From CAZGSG01 sp964528095 (GTDB taxonomy: Bacteria; Bacteroidota; Bacteroidia; Chitinophagales; Chitinophagaceae), in the NCBI GenBank assembly GCA_964528095.1, contig CAZGSG010000030.1, forward strand, positions 1 through 28,601: a DNA stretch of 28,601 bases, read 5' to 3'. Position 1 is the stretch's first letter; every line of letters starts with the position of its first letter. The position numbers and the translations under genes were made by a program. Shown here in pieces: positions 15,352 through 23,421 of this stretch. Under the pieces are notes generated by a model, which saw only the letters and a program-made list of their open reading frames with translations, was not told the DNA's origin and ran no database searches.

Positions 15352-17130
15352 ATGCCCTTACCTATTTACCACTCTCTTTTCACCACATACACAGCTAAAA
15401 CGGTTTCCCTGCGAAAAAAACTTAATGGGCTCAGCTTTTTCCGGCTGCTGTTGTTTTGCGCATTTATTTTCCTGGGTTATAAATCAATACAAACCGGACA
15501 GGCCATTTTCATCATTTCGACCATTCTCGCCCTGGTTGCATTTCTACTGATCATCCGCGTGTATGACAATGTGCAGCGTCAATTGACTTTTTACAAGGCA
15601 TTGGTCAAACTGAACCAGCATGAAATAGATTTCCTGAATGGCCGACCATCCGTTTATAACACAGGAAAGGAATATACCGATCCACATCATCCCTATTCAT
15701 ATGATCTTGATCTGTTTGGAGAGGGAGGATTGTTTCCCTATCTCAATCGAACCAGCACCAGCTTTGGGAAAGAGGCATTATCTCAATCGCTACTGCATCC
15801 CGATACCAATAATATCCGTGAAAGACAGGAGGCAATAGCAGAGCTCAGCGGCAAACTGGAGTTTCGTCAGCACCTGCAGGCAAATGGCTCCATCCATGAA
15901 GCAAAACAAAAAGAACTACAGCAGTTAAAAGCATGGTTGAAAAAACCAGCAGCTTTTAATAACAGGACGCTATATTATGTCCTGATGATTTTCCCCCTGG
16001 CCTCGCTTTCCTGTCTAGCTTATTACCTTATAACAGAAAATGATAAGGCACTCGATCTTTTCTATACATTATTTATCGCAAATCTTTTTGTTGCTTTTTC
16101 TTTTGCCAGGAAAATAACGGCACACCTGAATGTATCTACTTCCGTCACTAAAATACTTCAGCAGTTTGCCGGTCAACTGAAACAAATAGAAGAACAGCAA
16201 TTCCAATCGTCATTGCTCAATCGCTTGCAGAATGAATTAAAAACAGGTAACACCCCCGCCTCGCGCTCTATTTCAAAACTGGGATCGCTTTTCAATTACC
16301 TGGAAACAGTGATCAACCTGCTCGTGAGCATATTACTGAATGGTCTTTTTCTTTTTCATATTCATGTATTGTTTGCGTTAGAAAAGTGGAAGAAAAATAA
16401 TGCCAGTCATATCATACCCTGGCTTCAGTTACTGGGCGAAGTAGAAGCGCTGAACAGTTTTGCTAACCTGTCTTATAATAATAAAGATTTTTGCACACCG
16501 GCATTAAGTGCTTCGGAAGCTTTGGAAGCGGAGAACATGGGCCACCCGCTTATTCGCAAAGAAAAAAGGATCAACAACAGCATCTCCTTTACCCAACAAC
16601 GATTTGTGATACTGACCGGTTCTAATATGTCTGGCAAAAGTACTTTCCTGCGCACATTGGGCATCAATCTTATCCTGGCAAGAGCAGGCAGTAATGTTTG
16701 TGCCGATAATTTTATATTTTATCCTTACGCCGTGCATGTCAGTATGCGTATCACCGATTCATTACAGGATAGTGAATCCTTTTTTTATGCAGAACTAAAA
16801 AGGCTGCAAGGCATCATACACGAACTACAGGAGGGTAAAAAGACGTTTGTTATACTCGATGAGATTCTTCGTGGCACCAATAGTAATGACAAGCATAGCG
16901 GCACTGTGGGCCTGATCCGCAAGCTGGTAGAAGCCAGGGCCTGCGGTATCATCGCTACTCATGATCTTACCGTTTCCGAATTAACTGATAAAAACCCTGA
17001 CTACCTGAGCAATAAATGTTTTGAATCGGAGATCATCAACGATGAACTGATCTTTGATTACAGGTTGAAAGAAGGAGTATGTACGCGATTAAGCGCATCG
17101 TTCCTGATGCACAAAATGAAGATCATCTAA
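15352..17130 (+). CDS. membrane-anchored MutS-like ATPase
   Basis: A 592-residue protein from ATG 15352; an ATG at 15295 would add 19 residues that look unlike the family. It lacks the MutS mismatch-recognition and connector domains. Instead, two N-terminal membrane helices (about 27-68), a central helical pair (about 207-252) and a further hydrophobic helix (about 321-342) surround the core and clamp-like helical region. The C-terminal MutS ATPase is complete: Walker A GSNMSGKST (about 423-431), Walker B TFVILDEILRGTNSND (about 499-514), and ATHDL. Such proteins are common in Bacteroidota with unknown function; they are not expected to replace MutS in mismatch repair. It converges on the glutathione peroxidase gene across the inverted repeat 17127-17248. 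Confidence 0.85.
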   Translation: MPLPIYHSLFTTYTAKTVSLRKKLNGLSFFRLLLFCAFIFLGYKSIQTGQAIFIISTILALVAFLLIIRVYDNVQRQLTFYKALVKLNQHEIDFLNGRPSVYNTGKEYTDPHHPYSYDLDLFGEGGLFPYLNRTSTSFGKEALSQSLLHPDTNNIRERQEAIAELSGKLEFRQHLQANGSIHEAKQKELQQLKAWLKKPAAFNNRTLYYVLMIFPLASLSCLAYYLITENDKALDLFYTLFIANLFVAFSFARKITAHLNVSTSVTKILQQFAGQLKQIEEQQFQSSLLNRLQNELKTGNTPASRSISKLGSLFNYLETVINLLVSILLNGLFLFHIHVLFALEKWKKNNASHIIPWLQLLGEVEALNSFANLSYNNKDFCTPALSASEALEAENMGHPLIRKEKRINNSISFTQQRFVILTGSNMSGKSTFLRTLGINLILARAGSNVCADNFIFYPYAVHVSMRITDSLQDSESFFYAELKRLQGIIHELQEGKKTFVILDEILRGTNSNDKHSGTVGLIRKLVEARACGIIATHDLTVSELTDKNPDYLSNKCFESEIINDELIFDYRLKEGVCTRLSASFLMHKMKII

Positions 17131-17248
17131 GAGGCAAGGAGGGATAGAGGAGAAAGAGAATACACTCTTTATTTTCAAACATTACATATGATACAAGTAT
17201 AAAATACTTCACTCTTTCTTCTCTTTCTCTCATTTACACTCTTAGCTA
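17127..17248. repeat. long imperfect inverted repeat between convergent genes (element 2)
   Basis: The purine-rich left arm (17127-17167, starting CTAAGAGGCAAGGAGGGATA) pairs imperfectly with the pyrimidine-rich right arm (17210-17248, ending CTCTTAGCTA). A small hairpin AAGTAT/ATACTT lies in the centre (17195-17209). The arms overlap the stop codons of the MutS-like and glutathione peroxidase genes. It shares AAGGAGGGATA in the left arm and CTCTTAGCTA at the right end with element 1 (11227-11427). Confidence 0.55.
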
Positions 17249-17944
17249 GAGACTGATCGCCTTTCTCATTTCCTTACTAAAAGGCGACAGGCCCGGATCA
17301 AAATAATTGGTAAGCTGTCCCTGCTCATTCACCAGGTATTTGGAAAAATTCCAGGTCGGCTCCTGGTCATTCCAGCCGTTCTGATTTTTATCACTCAGCC
17401 ATTTGAAAATTTCATTCTGGCTTGCCCCCTTTATCACTGTACTCTTTTTTGCCAATGGGAATGTAACCCCAAAATTCTTTTTACAGAATTGCGCAATCTC
17501 TTCATCTGTTCCCTTTTCCTGCTCTTTGAAGTCATTGGCCGGGAAACCGATCACAACCAGTTTGCCCTTGCCTGACGCATACAGGTTTTGCAGGTCCTCG
17601 TACTGGCTGGTATAACCACAATTGCTGGCCGTATTCACCAATAAGATTTTCTTTCCTTTATAATCTTCCAGTTTTAATGCTGTACCATCATTCAGTTGTA
17701 TTGTAAGGTCATACAAAGAGATAGGCGGTTTTATTGTCGTATTTTCCATCATAGTTGCTTTTTTACCTGTTGTTTTACTGATCCACATCAATGCAGGATA
17801 TACTGCTTTTAAGATTTTCTGGCGATAGGTCATGTTGATGGAATTTCTATTAACGATCTCTACATATACAAAAAATGAAACGGCAAGCACCCCTATAACA
17901 ATGCATGCCTTTTTAAGTTTATTCCCGGTCTTTTTTTTAACCAT
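17246..17944 (-). CDS. glutathione peroxidase family protein, membrane-anchored
   Basis: A 232-residue thiol peroxidase with an N-terminal membrane anchor (about residues 13-31), so the catalytic domain probably faces the periplasm. The peroxidatic Cys109 lies in VNTASNCGYTSQY. The WNFSKYLV motif supplies Trp and Asn. The loop that is FPCNQFGGQEPG in classical enzymes is FPANDFKEQEKG here: the resolving Cys of two-Cys types and the usual Gln position differ. It reduces hydrogen peroxide or lipid hydroperoxides, probably with thioredoxin rather than glutathione. The start ATG 17944 shares one base with the stop of the upstream aldehyde dehydrogenase (TAATG), indicating translational coupling. 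A longer start at 17959 is possible. Confidence 0.9.
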   Translation of the reverse strand: MVKKKTGNKLKKACIVIGVLAVSFFVYVEIVNRNSINMTYRQKILKAVYPALMWISKTTGKKATMMENTTIKPPISLYDLTIQLNDGTALKLEDYKGKKILLVNTASNCGYTSQYEDLQNLYASGKGKLVVIGFPANDFKEQEKGTDEEIAQFCKKNFGVTFPLAKKSTVIKGASQNEIFKWLSDKNQNGWNDQEPTWNFSKYLVNEQGQLTNYFDPGLSPFSKEMRKAISL

Positions 17945-19326
17945 TATCGGATTATCCATTTCAATAATTTCAACTTACCCTTGAATGGCGGGTACTTGAT
18001 ACCTGGATCAAGCCAGGTCGGTGTTTTTAGAATACCTTTCCTGTGACTGAATGTATCAAAAGAGTATTTTCCATGATAATTGCCTGTACCACTAAAACCC
18101 CGCCCTCCAAATGGCAGATCGTGATTAGTAAAATGAAGCGCTGTATTATTTACACATCCGCCGCCTGAAGGTACCCTTTCCAGCCACTCTTTCTCTTTTA
18201 TTTTACTGGAGGTAAAAATATAGAACGCCAGGGGGTTGGGATTCCTGCCGATCAGTGCGGTCGCTTCATTGGTCTCTTTGAAAGTAAATACAGGTAAAAG
18301 AGGGCCAAAAATCTCCTCTTTCATCAGCCTGGCCTCTGTTGATACCCCGGTAAGAATAGTTGGTTCGATATATAGTTTTTGCCGGTCGGTGCTACCGCCG
18401 TGCGCTATGCTGCCTTCTGATAAATAAGCAGCCAGCCTGTCAAATTGTTTTTCATTGATTATTTTACCATATTCATCGCTACTGGATGGGCTGTCTCCGT
18501 AAAACTGTTTGGTAGCTTTGATCAGCTCTTTAATAAACTCCTCTTTTTTTGATTCATGTACCAACACATAATCCGGCGCAACGCACATCTGCCCCGCGTT
18601 GGAGAATTTTGTAACTGCAATACGTCTTGCCGCTACGGTGATGTTTGCATCGTTTTCTATTACGCAGGGACTTTTACCGCCCAGTTCCAGTGTTACAGGA
18701 ACCAGTTTGTCTGCAGCCATTTTGTAAATGATCCTTCCAACCACGGTGCTTCCCGTATAGAACACATGATCAAATGTAAAACTGTTCATCATTTCCGGTA
18801 TCACGGCCGACCCTTCTCCCTGCACATACAATACATATTCTTTGGGAAATATTTCTTCGATGAGCTTTTTCATTATTGCATCAGTAGCTGGTGCAAATTC
18901 ACTCGGTTTCAAAACCACGCAATTACCCGCTGCAATAGCACCCACCAGCGGATTGATCAGCAATTGAAAAGGATAATTCCAGGGACCGATCACCAGCACC
19001 ACGCCAAGCGGCTCTTTGATGACCCTGCTACCAGAAGGCAGGTTAAGGAGGTTTGTTGATACCCGCTCGGGCTCCATCCATTCCTTTAGATTTTTTAATG
19101 CCATATTGATCTCGGAAATCACTACTCCCAGCTCTGTTATCCAGCATTCTTCCCGGCTTTTTTTCAGATCAGTATACAATGCCTGGTATAAATCATCTTC
19201 ATGATCAAGGATCGCCTGCTTTAGTTTTTTTAACTGCTCTTTCCGGTAAGCATATGGCCTGGTAATGCCACTGGTAAAATAGTTTCGTTGGGCGATCAAC
19301 TCATCTGTAATAATAGGAAGTGACAT
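17944..19326 (-). CDS. class 3-type aldehyde dehydrogenase
   Basis: A 460-residue NAD(P)-dependent aldehyde dehydrogenase. It shows the ALDH3-type short N-terminus, IGPWNYPFQLLINPLVGAIA, catalytic Glu214 (LELGGKSP), catalytic Cys248 (NAGQMCVAPDYV), and the C-terminal NHDLPFGGRGFSGTGNYHGK. Class 3 enzymes oxidise medium- and long-chain or aromatic aldehydes, and the basic/hydrophobic tail (KLKLLKWIIR) could touch the membrane. The start ATG 19326 lies in a 14-bp perfect palindrome; a TTG at 19335 would add three residues. Coupled to a membrane glutathione peroxidase, it probably clears aldehydes from peroxidised lipids (inferred). Confidence 0.93.
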   Translation of the reverse strand: MSLPIITDELIAQRNYFTSGITRPYAYRKEQLKKLKQAILDHEDDLYQALYTDLKKSREECWITELGVVISEINMALKNLKEWMEPERVSTNLLNLPSGSRVIKEPLGVVLVIGPWNYPFQLLINPLVGAIAAGNCVVLKPSEFAPATDAIMKKLIEEIFPKEYVLYVQGEGSAVIPEMMNSFTFDHVFYTGSTVVGRIIYKMAADKLVPVTLELGGKSPCVIENDANITVAARRIAVTKFSNAGQMCVAPDYVLVHESKKEEFIKELIKATKQFYGDSPSSSDEYGKIINEKQFDRLAAYLSEGSIAHGGSTDRQKLYIEPTILTGVSTEARLMKEEIFGPLLPVFTFKETNEATALIGRNPNPLAFYIFTSSKIKEKEWLERVPSGGGCVNNTALHFTNHDLPFGGRGFSGTGNYHGKYSFDTFSHRKGILKTPTWLDPGIKYPPFKGKLKLLKWIIR

Positions 19327-19334
19327 ATATGTCA
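19321..19334. promoter_or_regulatory. 14-bp perfect palindrome at the aldehyde dehydrogenase start
   Basis: TGACATATATGTCA is its own reverse complement and contains the ATG of the aldehyde dehydrogenase gene. Its size and position suit an operator for a dimeric repressor acting on the aldehyde dehydrogenase-peroxidase operon. No regulator gene is adjacent. Confidence 0.35.
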
Positions 19335-19409
19335 ATTATGCAGTAAGGTACTTAAAAAAATAGCGCCGGAGTTTGTTTTGATATTATCTTTCCATTTTGA
19401 AACCCGGCC

Positions 19410-19664
19410 ATGAATAGTATCAAACTGGACCTGAATTATATTTACAATGATAGCAATGCCGTTGATAATGCCCTGCAGCAGGTCTTTGATGAAGCTATTC
19501 AAAAGAAGATCCGCTCAGTAGAAATAACGACAGGCAAAGCGGGCCCGCAGCTAATAAAAAAAATAGACCGCTTTTTACAACAGCCTGCTATAAAAAAGCA
19601 GTACCAGCGTATGGAAAACGATAGCAGGAAGTCTGGCCGTTTGTATGTTTATTTTAAATATTGA
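19410..19664 (+). CDS. small degenerate Smr-domain protein
   Basis: An 84-residue protein with the fold pattern of an isolated Smr (small MutS-related) domain: IKLDLNYIYNDSNAVDNALQ, then FDEAIQKKIRSVEITTGKAG, LIKKIDRFL, and a final strand RLYVYF. The usual Smr nuclease motifs are degenerate: LDLHG has become LDLNY and HGxG has become TGKA, so catalytic residues appear lost. It may bind nucleic acid without cutting it. It is followed 16 bp later by a DUF2071 gene on the same strand and is probably cotranscribed. Divergent from the aldehyde dehydrogenase operon. Family call moderately sure. Confidence 0.7.
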   Translation: MNSIKLDLNYIYNDSNAVDNALQQVFDEAIQKKIRSVEITTGKAGPQLIKKIDRFLQQPAIKKQYQRMENDSRKSGRLYVYFKY

Positions 19665-19680
19665 TCAATGCTATTCTGAA

Positions 19681-20400
19681 ATGAAGACTTTTCTTACGGC
19701 CCGCTGGGAAAATCTTATTATGGCGAATTATGAAGTCGACCCGGCTTTATTGATCCCTTATTTGCCCGCAGGAACAGAACTTGATCATTACAAAGGCAAG
19801 ACCTATGTGAGCCTGGTCGGTTTTATGTTCATCAAAACAAAGGTCTTTGGTATCCCCGCCTATCCTTTCCATACATTCGAGGAGATCAATCTCCGGTTTT
19901 ATGTGACACGCAAAGAAAATAATATCATAAAAAGAGGGGTGGTATTTATCAACGAAACAGTGCCGCATAAAGCAGTGGCATGGCTTGCGAATACGCTTTA
20001 TAAAGAAAAATATACAGCCATTCCTACAAAACATTATTGGGTTACAGCCGAAAATTCAACGCTTGTTGAATATTACTGGAAACCGAAAAAAGAATGGAAT
20101 CATTTAAAAGTTTGGGCAGCCATTGAAAAAATGGAAATTGAAGATGGCAGTATTGAAGAGTTCATCTTTGAACATTATTACGGATATACAAAAATATCCG
20201 GCACTACGAGTTCAGAATACAGGGTAGAACATCCACGCTGGCAAGTATATAATGTCAATGCTGTACATATTCATTGCGACTTTGAAACCATGTACGGGCA
20301 AAGCTTCGGCTATCTAGGTTCAGTGCAACCACAATCAGTCATGCTTGCCGCAGGGTCTTCAATAGCCGTAAACTGGAAAAGGACGAAATTCAAGGGTTAG
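19681..20400 (+). CDS. DUF2071 (YqjF-like) family protein
   Basis: A 239-residue protein of the DUF2071 family, recognised by the opening FLTARWENLIMANYEVDPAL, PYLPAGTELD, the strand YVSLVGFMFIKTKVFGIPAYPFHTFEEINLRFYV, and KRGVVFINETVPHKAVAWLANTLYKEKY. The fold resembles acetoacetate decarboxylase-like beta barrels; no reaction is established. No signal peptide. The start ATG 19681 begins the family's conserved N-terminus and lies 16 bp after the Smr-like gene; an upstream ATG at 19645 would overlap that gene. It converges on the polyketide operon. Confidence 0.85.
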   Translation: MKTFLTARWENLIMANYEVDPALLIPYLPAGTELDHYKGKTYVSLVGFMFIKTKVFGIPAYPFHTFEEINLRFYVTRKENNIIKRGVVFINETVPHKAVAWLANTLYKEKYTAIPTKHYWVTAENSTLVEYYWKPKKEWNHLKVWAAIEKMEIEDGSIEEFIFEHYYGYTKISGTTSSEYRVEHPRWQVYNVNAVHIHCDFETMYGQSFGYLGSVQPQSVMLAAGSSIAVNWKRTKFKG

Positions 20401-20458
20401 TTTCAAGGGGTTTTCTCGAAATAATAAATCAGAGTGTTGGTTAAAAAATTATGCCGTA

Positions 20459-20486
20459 TACAAACTTCGAACGCTGAACCACGAAC
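20459..20486. repeat. four degenerate heptads with RAAC core
   Basis: Four consecutive units: TACAAAC, TTCGAAC, GCTGAAC and CACGAAC. They lie in the 101-bp gap between the convergent DUF2071 and FAD oxidoreductase genes. Closely related in core (GAAC) and length (28 bp) to the array at 5395-5422. Confidence 0.5.
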
Positions 20487-20501
20487 TCATCTGATTTTAG
20501 C

Positions 20502-21644
20502 TCAAAAGCTCTTCCCATGTGTTTTCCGGATAAGCCATGCTGTAATAAAGGGAAACGGTTTTACGATAGTAATAAAAAAGTGAATAAGCGATGGATTGGT
20601 TACCAGTCGCTGTACCTGTCTCCCCACACGTAACCGGGGTGCAAATTTTTGTTGCCATGCTTTTGTATAGCTCGCTTCCAGCTGTTGCCGTGAAATAGTT
20701 TCTTTAAAAAAAAGATCGATCTGCTCTGCGGCGATCTTGCTTCCATGCAACGCCATGCTCATACCGTTACCACAAAGCGGGGTGATCATTCCGGCAGCAT
20801 CACCGATCATCAGTACATGCCCTTCTACCTGGGATTTTTTATTAAAGCTGATCTGTGAGATCGTTACAGGTGAGTCTAAGGTTTTTTCACAGCCAGTCAA
20901 TATCTTTTGCAGGTAGGGGTTTTCAGAGAGGATTATATTTTCCAGTTGCTCAAGGCTTCCTTTCGCCTGCTGCAGATTTTCGGCCGTGGTTAAATAACAT
21001 AAACAGTATTTGTCGTCTTCTATTTTTACAACACCGCAATAGCCATTTTTAAAATTATGCAGCGCGATAGTGTCTGCAGGCAGTTCTCCCCGCACATGAT
21101 ATTTGATGCCAATATAATTATTCAGCTTATTTTTTGCCGCTACAATAAACGGTCGTTTCCATTTTACATCAATATTGCTTCTCTTTCCAAAACAGCCGCA
21201 GGCAATTTTCGCCTGGTATGTCTCCTTTGTTGTGCTTATAGTAAATTCCTTTTCCCCAAACACCATATCATTTACGCGGGTATTCTCAGCAACTGCAACA
21301 CCTTCCGAACGGGCTATTTTTACCAGTATATTGTCGAGCAGGTAGCGGCTTATACCAAAGCCCCCGAGTGGCAATGATCGTTTAAGGATTTTCCCTTTTA
21401 CAGATGATACTTCCAATTTAGTGATCAAGGGAACTTTAAGCGCTGTCAGGTCTACACCTAGTTGCTGAAGAAAATCCCAGGATTCCAGGCTGATGTATTC
21501 ACCACATACGCGATGAAAAGGATATTGTTCTTTCTCGATAAGCCCTATGTCGTATCCTTTGCGGGCAAGTTGTATCGCCAGTGCTAATCCAGCAAGACCT
21601 CCGCCTGCAATGATCACATCATATGTTTTGCCTGCAGTCAACAT
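20502..21644 (-). CDS. FAD-dependent oxidoreductase of the type III PKS operon
   Basis: A 380-residue flavoprotein of the PHBH / geranylgeranyl-reductase-like group. The N-terminal dinucleotide motif is GGGLAGLALAIQLARKG (residues 14-30), followed by the RVCGEYIS segment. The second FAD motif is GDAAGMITPLCGNGMSMAL (about residues 283-301). The C-terminal 30 residues are hydrophobic and basic (FPFITAWLIRKTHGKS) and may dock at the membrane. It is the last gene of the four-gene operon; its ATG shares one base with the methyltransferase stop (TAATG). It probably hydroxylates the aromatic polyketide or oxidises it toward a quinone, as the flavin hydroxylase SrsC does in the Streptomyces phenolic lipid pathway. 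A reductase acting on a prenyl chain is the main alternative. Confidence 0.88.
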   Translation of the reverse strand: MLTAGKTYDVIIAGGGLAGLALAIQLARKGYDIGLIEKEQYPFHRVCGEYISLESWDFLQQLGVDLTALKVPLITKLEVSSVKGKILKRSLPLGGFGISRYLLDNILVKIARSEGVAVAENTRVNDMVFGEKEFTISTTKETYQAKIACGCFGKRSNIDVKWKRPFIVAAKNKLNNYIGIKYHVRGELPADTIALHNFKNGYCGVVKIEDDKYCLCYLTTAENLQQAKGSLEQLENIILSENPYLQKILTGCEKTLDSPVTISQISFNKKSQVEGHVLMIGDAAGMITPLCGNGMSMALHGSKIAAEQIDLFFKETISRQQLEASYTKAWQQKFAPRLRVGRQVQRLVTNPSLIHFFITIVKPFPFITAWLIRKTHGKSF

Positions 21645-22345
21645 TATTTGCTATGGTCTGCCAGCACCAGCCAGCGAAAGGCCCAGCGCCAGGTAATGGA
21701 ATAGTTTGACACCCCGGCTTGCTGCATCAATGCCTCCCATTCATTTCTCCTAAAACCGCGGGATACCGATAAACATGCATCGTTCTTTACCAGGTAGGAC
21801 CTGCTGAAAAATCGTGTAATGTATTTTATAAGATAATAGGCAAGCCAATGCCGGTGCAGATCATTGATAAAAAAACCACGAAGGCTATTTTGTTTCAGCC
21901 ATTGCAACATAAATACCATTTGCTCATCGGTAAAATGATGACAGAATAAAGAGGAAAAAATAATATCAGGTTTACTTTCTACCAGATCAACCTTTGCATA
22001 ATCATTGCAGATCCACTGACAGGGCAACTCAGGGTATTCCTGTTTGGCGTAACTAATACATTCCTTGTTCATATCTATCCCGATAAACCGAACAGGTATT
22101 TTATGGCCGGTACAGTATCTATAAATGGCAGACAGGTTATCACCTCCGCCACAACCTATTTCACAAATAGTAAGTGTGTTTGCAGACCTGTTTAATTGTT
22201 TTATTCCGTCGATGGTGATAGCGTGGCCACCGAGTCGGGTATTGATGATATTCAGCTCTTTCAATGTCACGGCCATATCTGCAAAAGGAACCTGGTCGCT
22301 ATCCATTAATTCTTTTGTATAACTGCGCCTGCTAAGATCGATCAT
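21644..22345 (-). CDS. class I SAM-dependent methyltransferase of the type III PKS operon
   Basis: A 233-residue soluble methyltransferase. SAM-binding motif I is EIGCGGGDN (residues 62-70), the acidic motif II residue is in FIGIDMN, and motif post-I/IV is PDIIFSSLFCHHF. The region after it (LRGFFINDLHRHWLAYYLI) has an amphipathic helix that could touch the membrane. It starts at ATG 22345, overlapping the polyketide synthase stop by four bases (ATGA), and ends on the start of the FAD oxidoreductase. It is likely to methylate a hydroxyl or ring carbon of the polyketide product. This differs from the Streptomyces srs pathway, where the methyltransferase is an integral membrane ICMT-type enzyme. 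Confidence 0.88.
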   Translation of the reverse strand: MIDLSRRSYTKELMDSDQVPFADMAVTLKELNIINTRLGGHAITIDGIKQLNRSANTLTICEIGCGGGDNLSAIYRYCTGHKIPVRFIGIDMNKECISYAKQEYPELPCQWICNDYAKVDLVESKPDIIFSSLFCHHFTDEQMVFMLQWLKQNSLRGFFINDLHRHWLAYYLIKYITRFFSRSYLVKNDACLSVSRGFRRNEWEALMQQAGVSNYSITWRWAFRWLVLADHSK

Positions 22346-23421
22346 GCGGATAAGATAAAAGTTTCCATTGTCAGCCCTGGACCAAACGCCGCCCCAAAGA
22401 CCTGGCCAGTAGATCCATTTTTTAATTCCTTCATTATTCTTTCTAACACAAATAATACTGTGGGCGAAGACATATTGCCAAATTCAGCCAATACATCATA
22501 ACTGTTCTTCAATTGGCCATTATTAAAACCAAGACTTTTATGTACGGCTTCCAGTATTTTTTTTCCTCCGGGATGAATGCACCAGTGTGTGATGCTTTCT
22601 TTTTCAATTCCGCCTGCCGCCAATGCGCTTCTGACCAGCAAATCGAAATTTTCTTCTATCATTTCCGGCACATAGGCGCTCAGTGTCATCAGAAATCCTT
22701 TCGAGGAAAGCTGCCAGGCCATATCCTGTTTTGCCTTGAGCGCAACAGAGGAATAGAAATGATCGATATGCAAACCGGCTTCTTCTTCACCGCTAACTAA
22801 TATCGCCGCCGCGCCATCGGAAAATAACATACTGCTGGTGATATTATCAACAGTATATTCATTTTGAAAATGAAGAGTGCAAAGTTCAGTACATACGATC
22901 AGTACATTGGCCGTCTTATCTGCTTTGCAAAATGCGTCTGCTATTTTCAAAGCATGTATGGCCGCATAACAACCCATGAAGTTAACAGAACTGCGCCAGG
23001 TTGTTGCAGGCAGGTCCAATAGTTCAAGCAATTCAAGATCGAGGCCCGGCGCACTCATGCCCGTACAACTGACTGTTAAAATATGAGTGATCTTTTGCCG
23101 GGAGGAAACAGGAATACAGGCATCAATAGCTTTTAGCGATAATTGTGCGGCATACCGCTGGTACCAATCCATGCGTTGTTCCAGCCCGGGAAATGGTTCC
23201 AGGTTTTCAGAAGCAGGATAAAATGTCCATTCTTCGGCGGCCAGACTATAATCTGGGATAACAGAATAACGTGTGTTGATACCACCCTGCCTGTAAAGAA
23301 ATTTCAGCTTGCGCTTATCCTGCTCACCGGCAGCATATACTCTTTGCATGAAATCAAGGATCCTTGACTGTTCGTGTTTATGATCAGGAACCGCAGTACC
23401 TATTGATATTATCTTACTCAA
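22342..23421 (-). CDS. type III polyketide synthase (chalcone/stilbene synthase family)
   Basis: A 359-residue thiolase-fold enzyme. The catalytic triad is complete: Cys151 (NFMGCYAAIHAL), His283 (CIHPGGKKIL) and Asn316 (FGNMSSPTV). The end carries the family loop AAFGPGLTMETF. The IHPGG and NMSSPT motifs separate it from FabH. It extends an acyl-CoA starter with malonyl-CoA and cyclises the chain, giving for example an alkylresorcinol, alkylpyrone or phloroglucinol; starter and chain length cannot be read here. The start is TTG 23421, eight bases before the upstream UbiA stop. It is the core enzyme of the operon 20502-24277. Confidence 0.93.
   Translation of the reverse strand: MSKIISIGTAVPDHKHEQSRILDFMQRVYAAGEQDKRKLKFLYRQGGINTRYSVIPDYSLAAEEWTFYPASENLEPFPGLEQRMDWYQRYAAQLSLKAIDACIPVSSRQKITHILTVSCTGMSAPGLDLELLELLDLPATTWRSSVNFMGCYAAIHALKIADAFCKADKTANVLIVCTELCTLHFQNEYTVDNITSSMLFSDGAAAILVSGEEEAGLHIDHFYSSVALKAKQDMAWQLSSKGFLMTLSAYVPEMIEENFDLLVRSALAAGGIEKESITHWCIHPGGKKILEAVHKSLGFNNGQLKNSYDVLAEFGNMSSPTVLFVLERIMKELKNGSTGQVFGAAFGPGLTMETFILSA

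Noticed and set aside
20426..20497. AAATCAGA / TCTGATTT inverted repeat as a terminator between DUF2071 and the FAD gene
   Set aside because: Loop of more than 50 bases and no T-run after the stem; likely chance.
22342..23421. FabH (ketoacyl-ACP synthase III) as identity of this gene
   Set aside because: The His and Asn motifs are IHPGG and NMSSPT and the end has GPGLTMETF, all typical of type III PKS.
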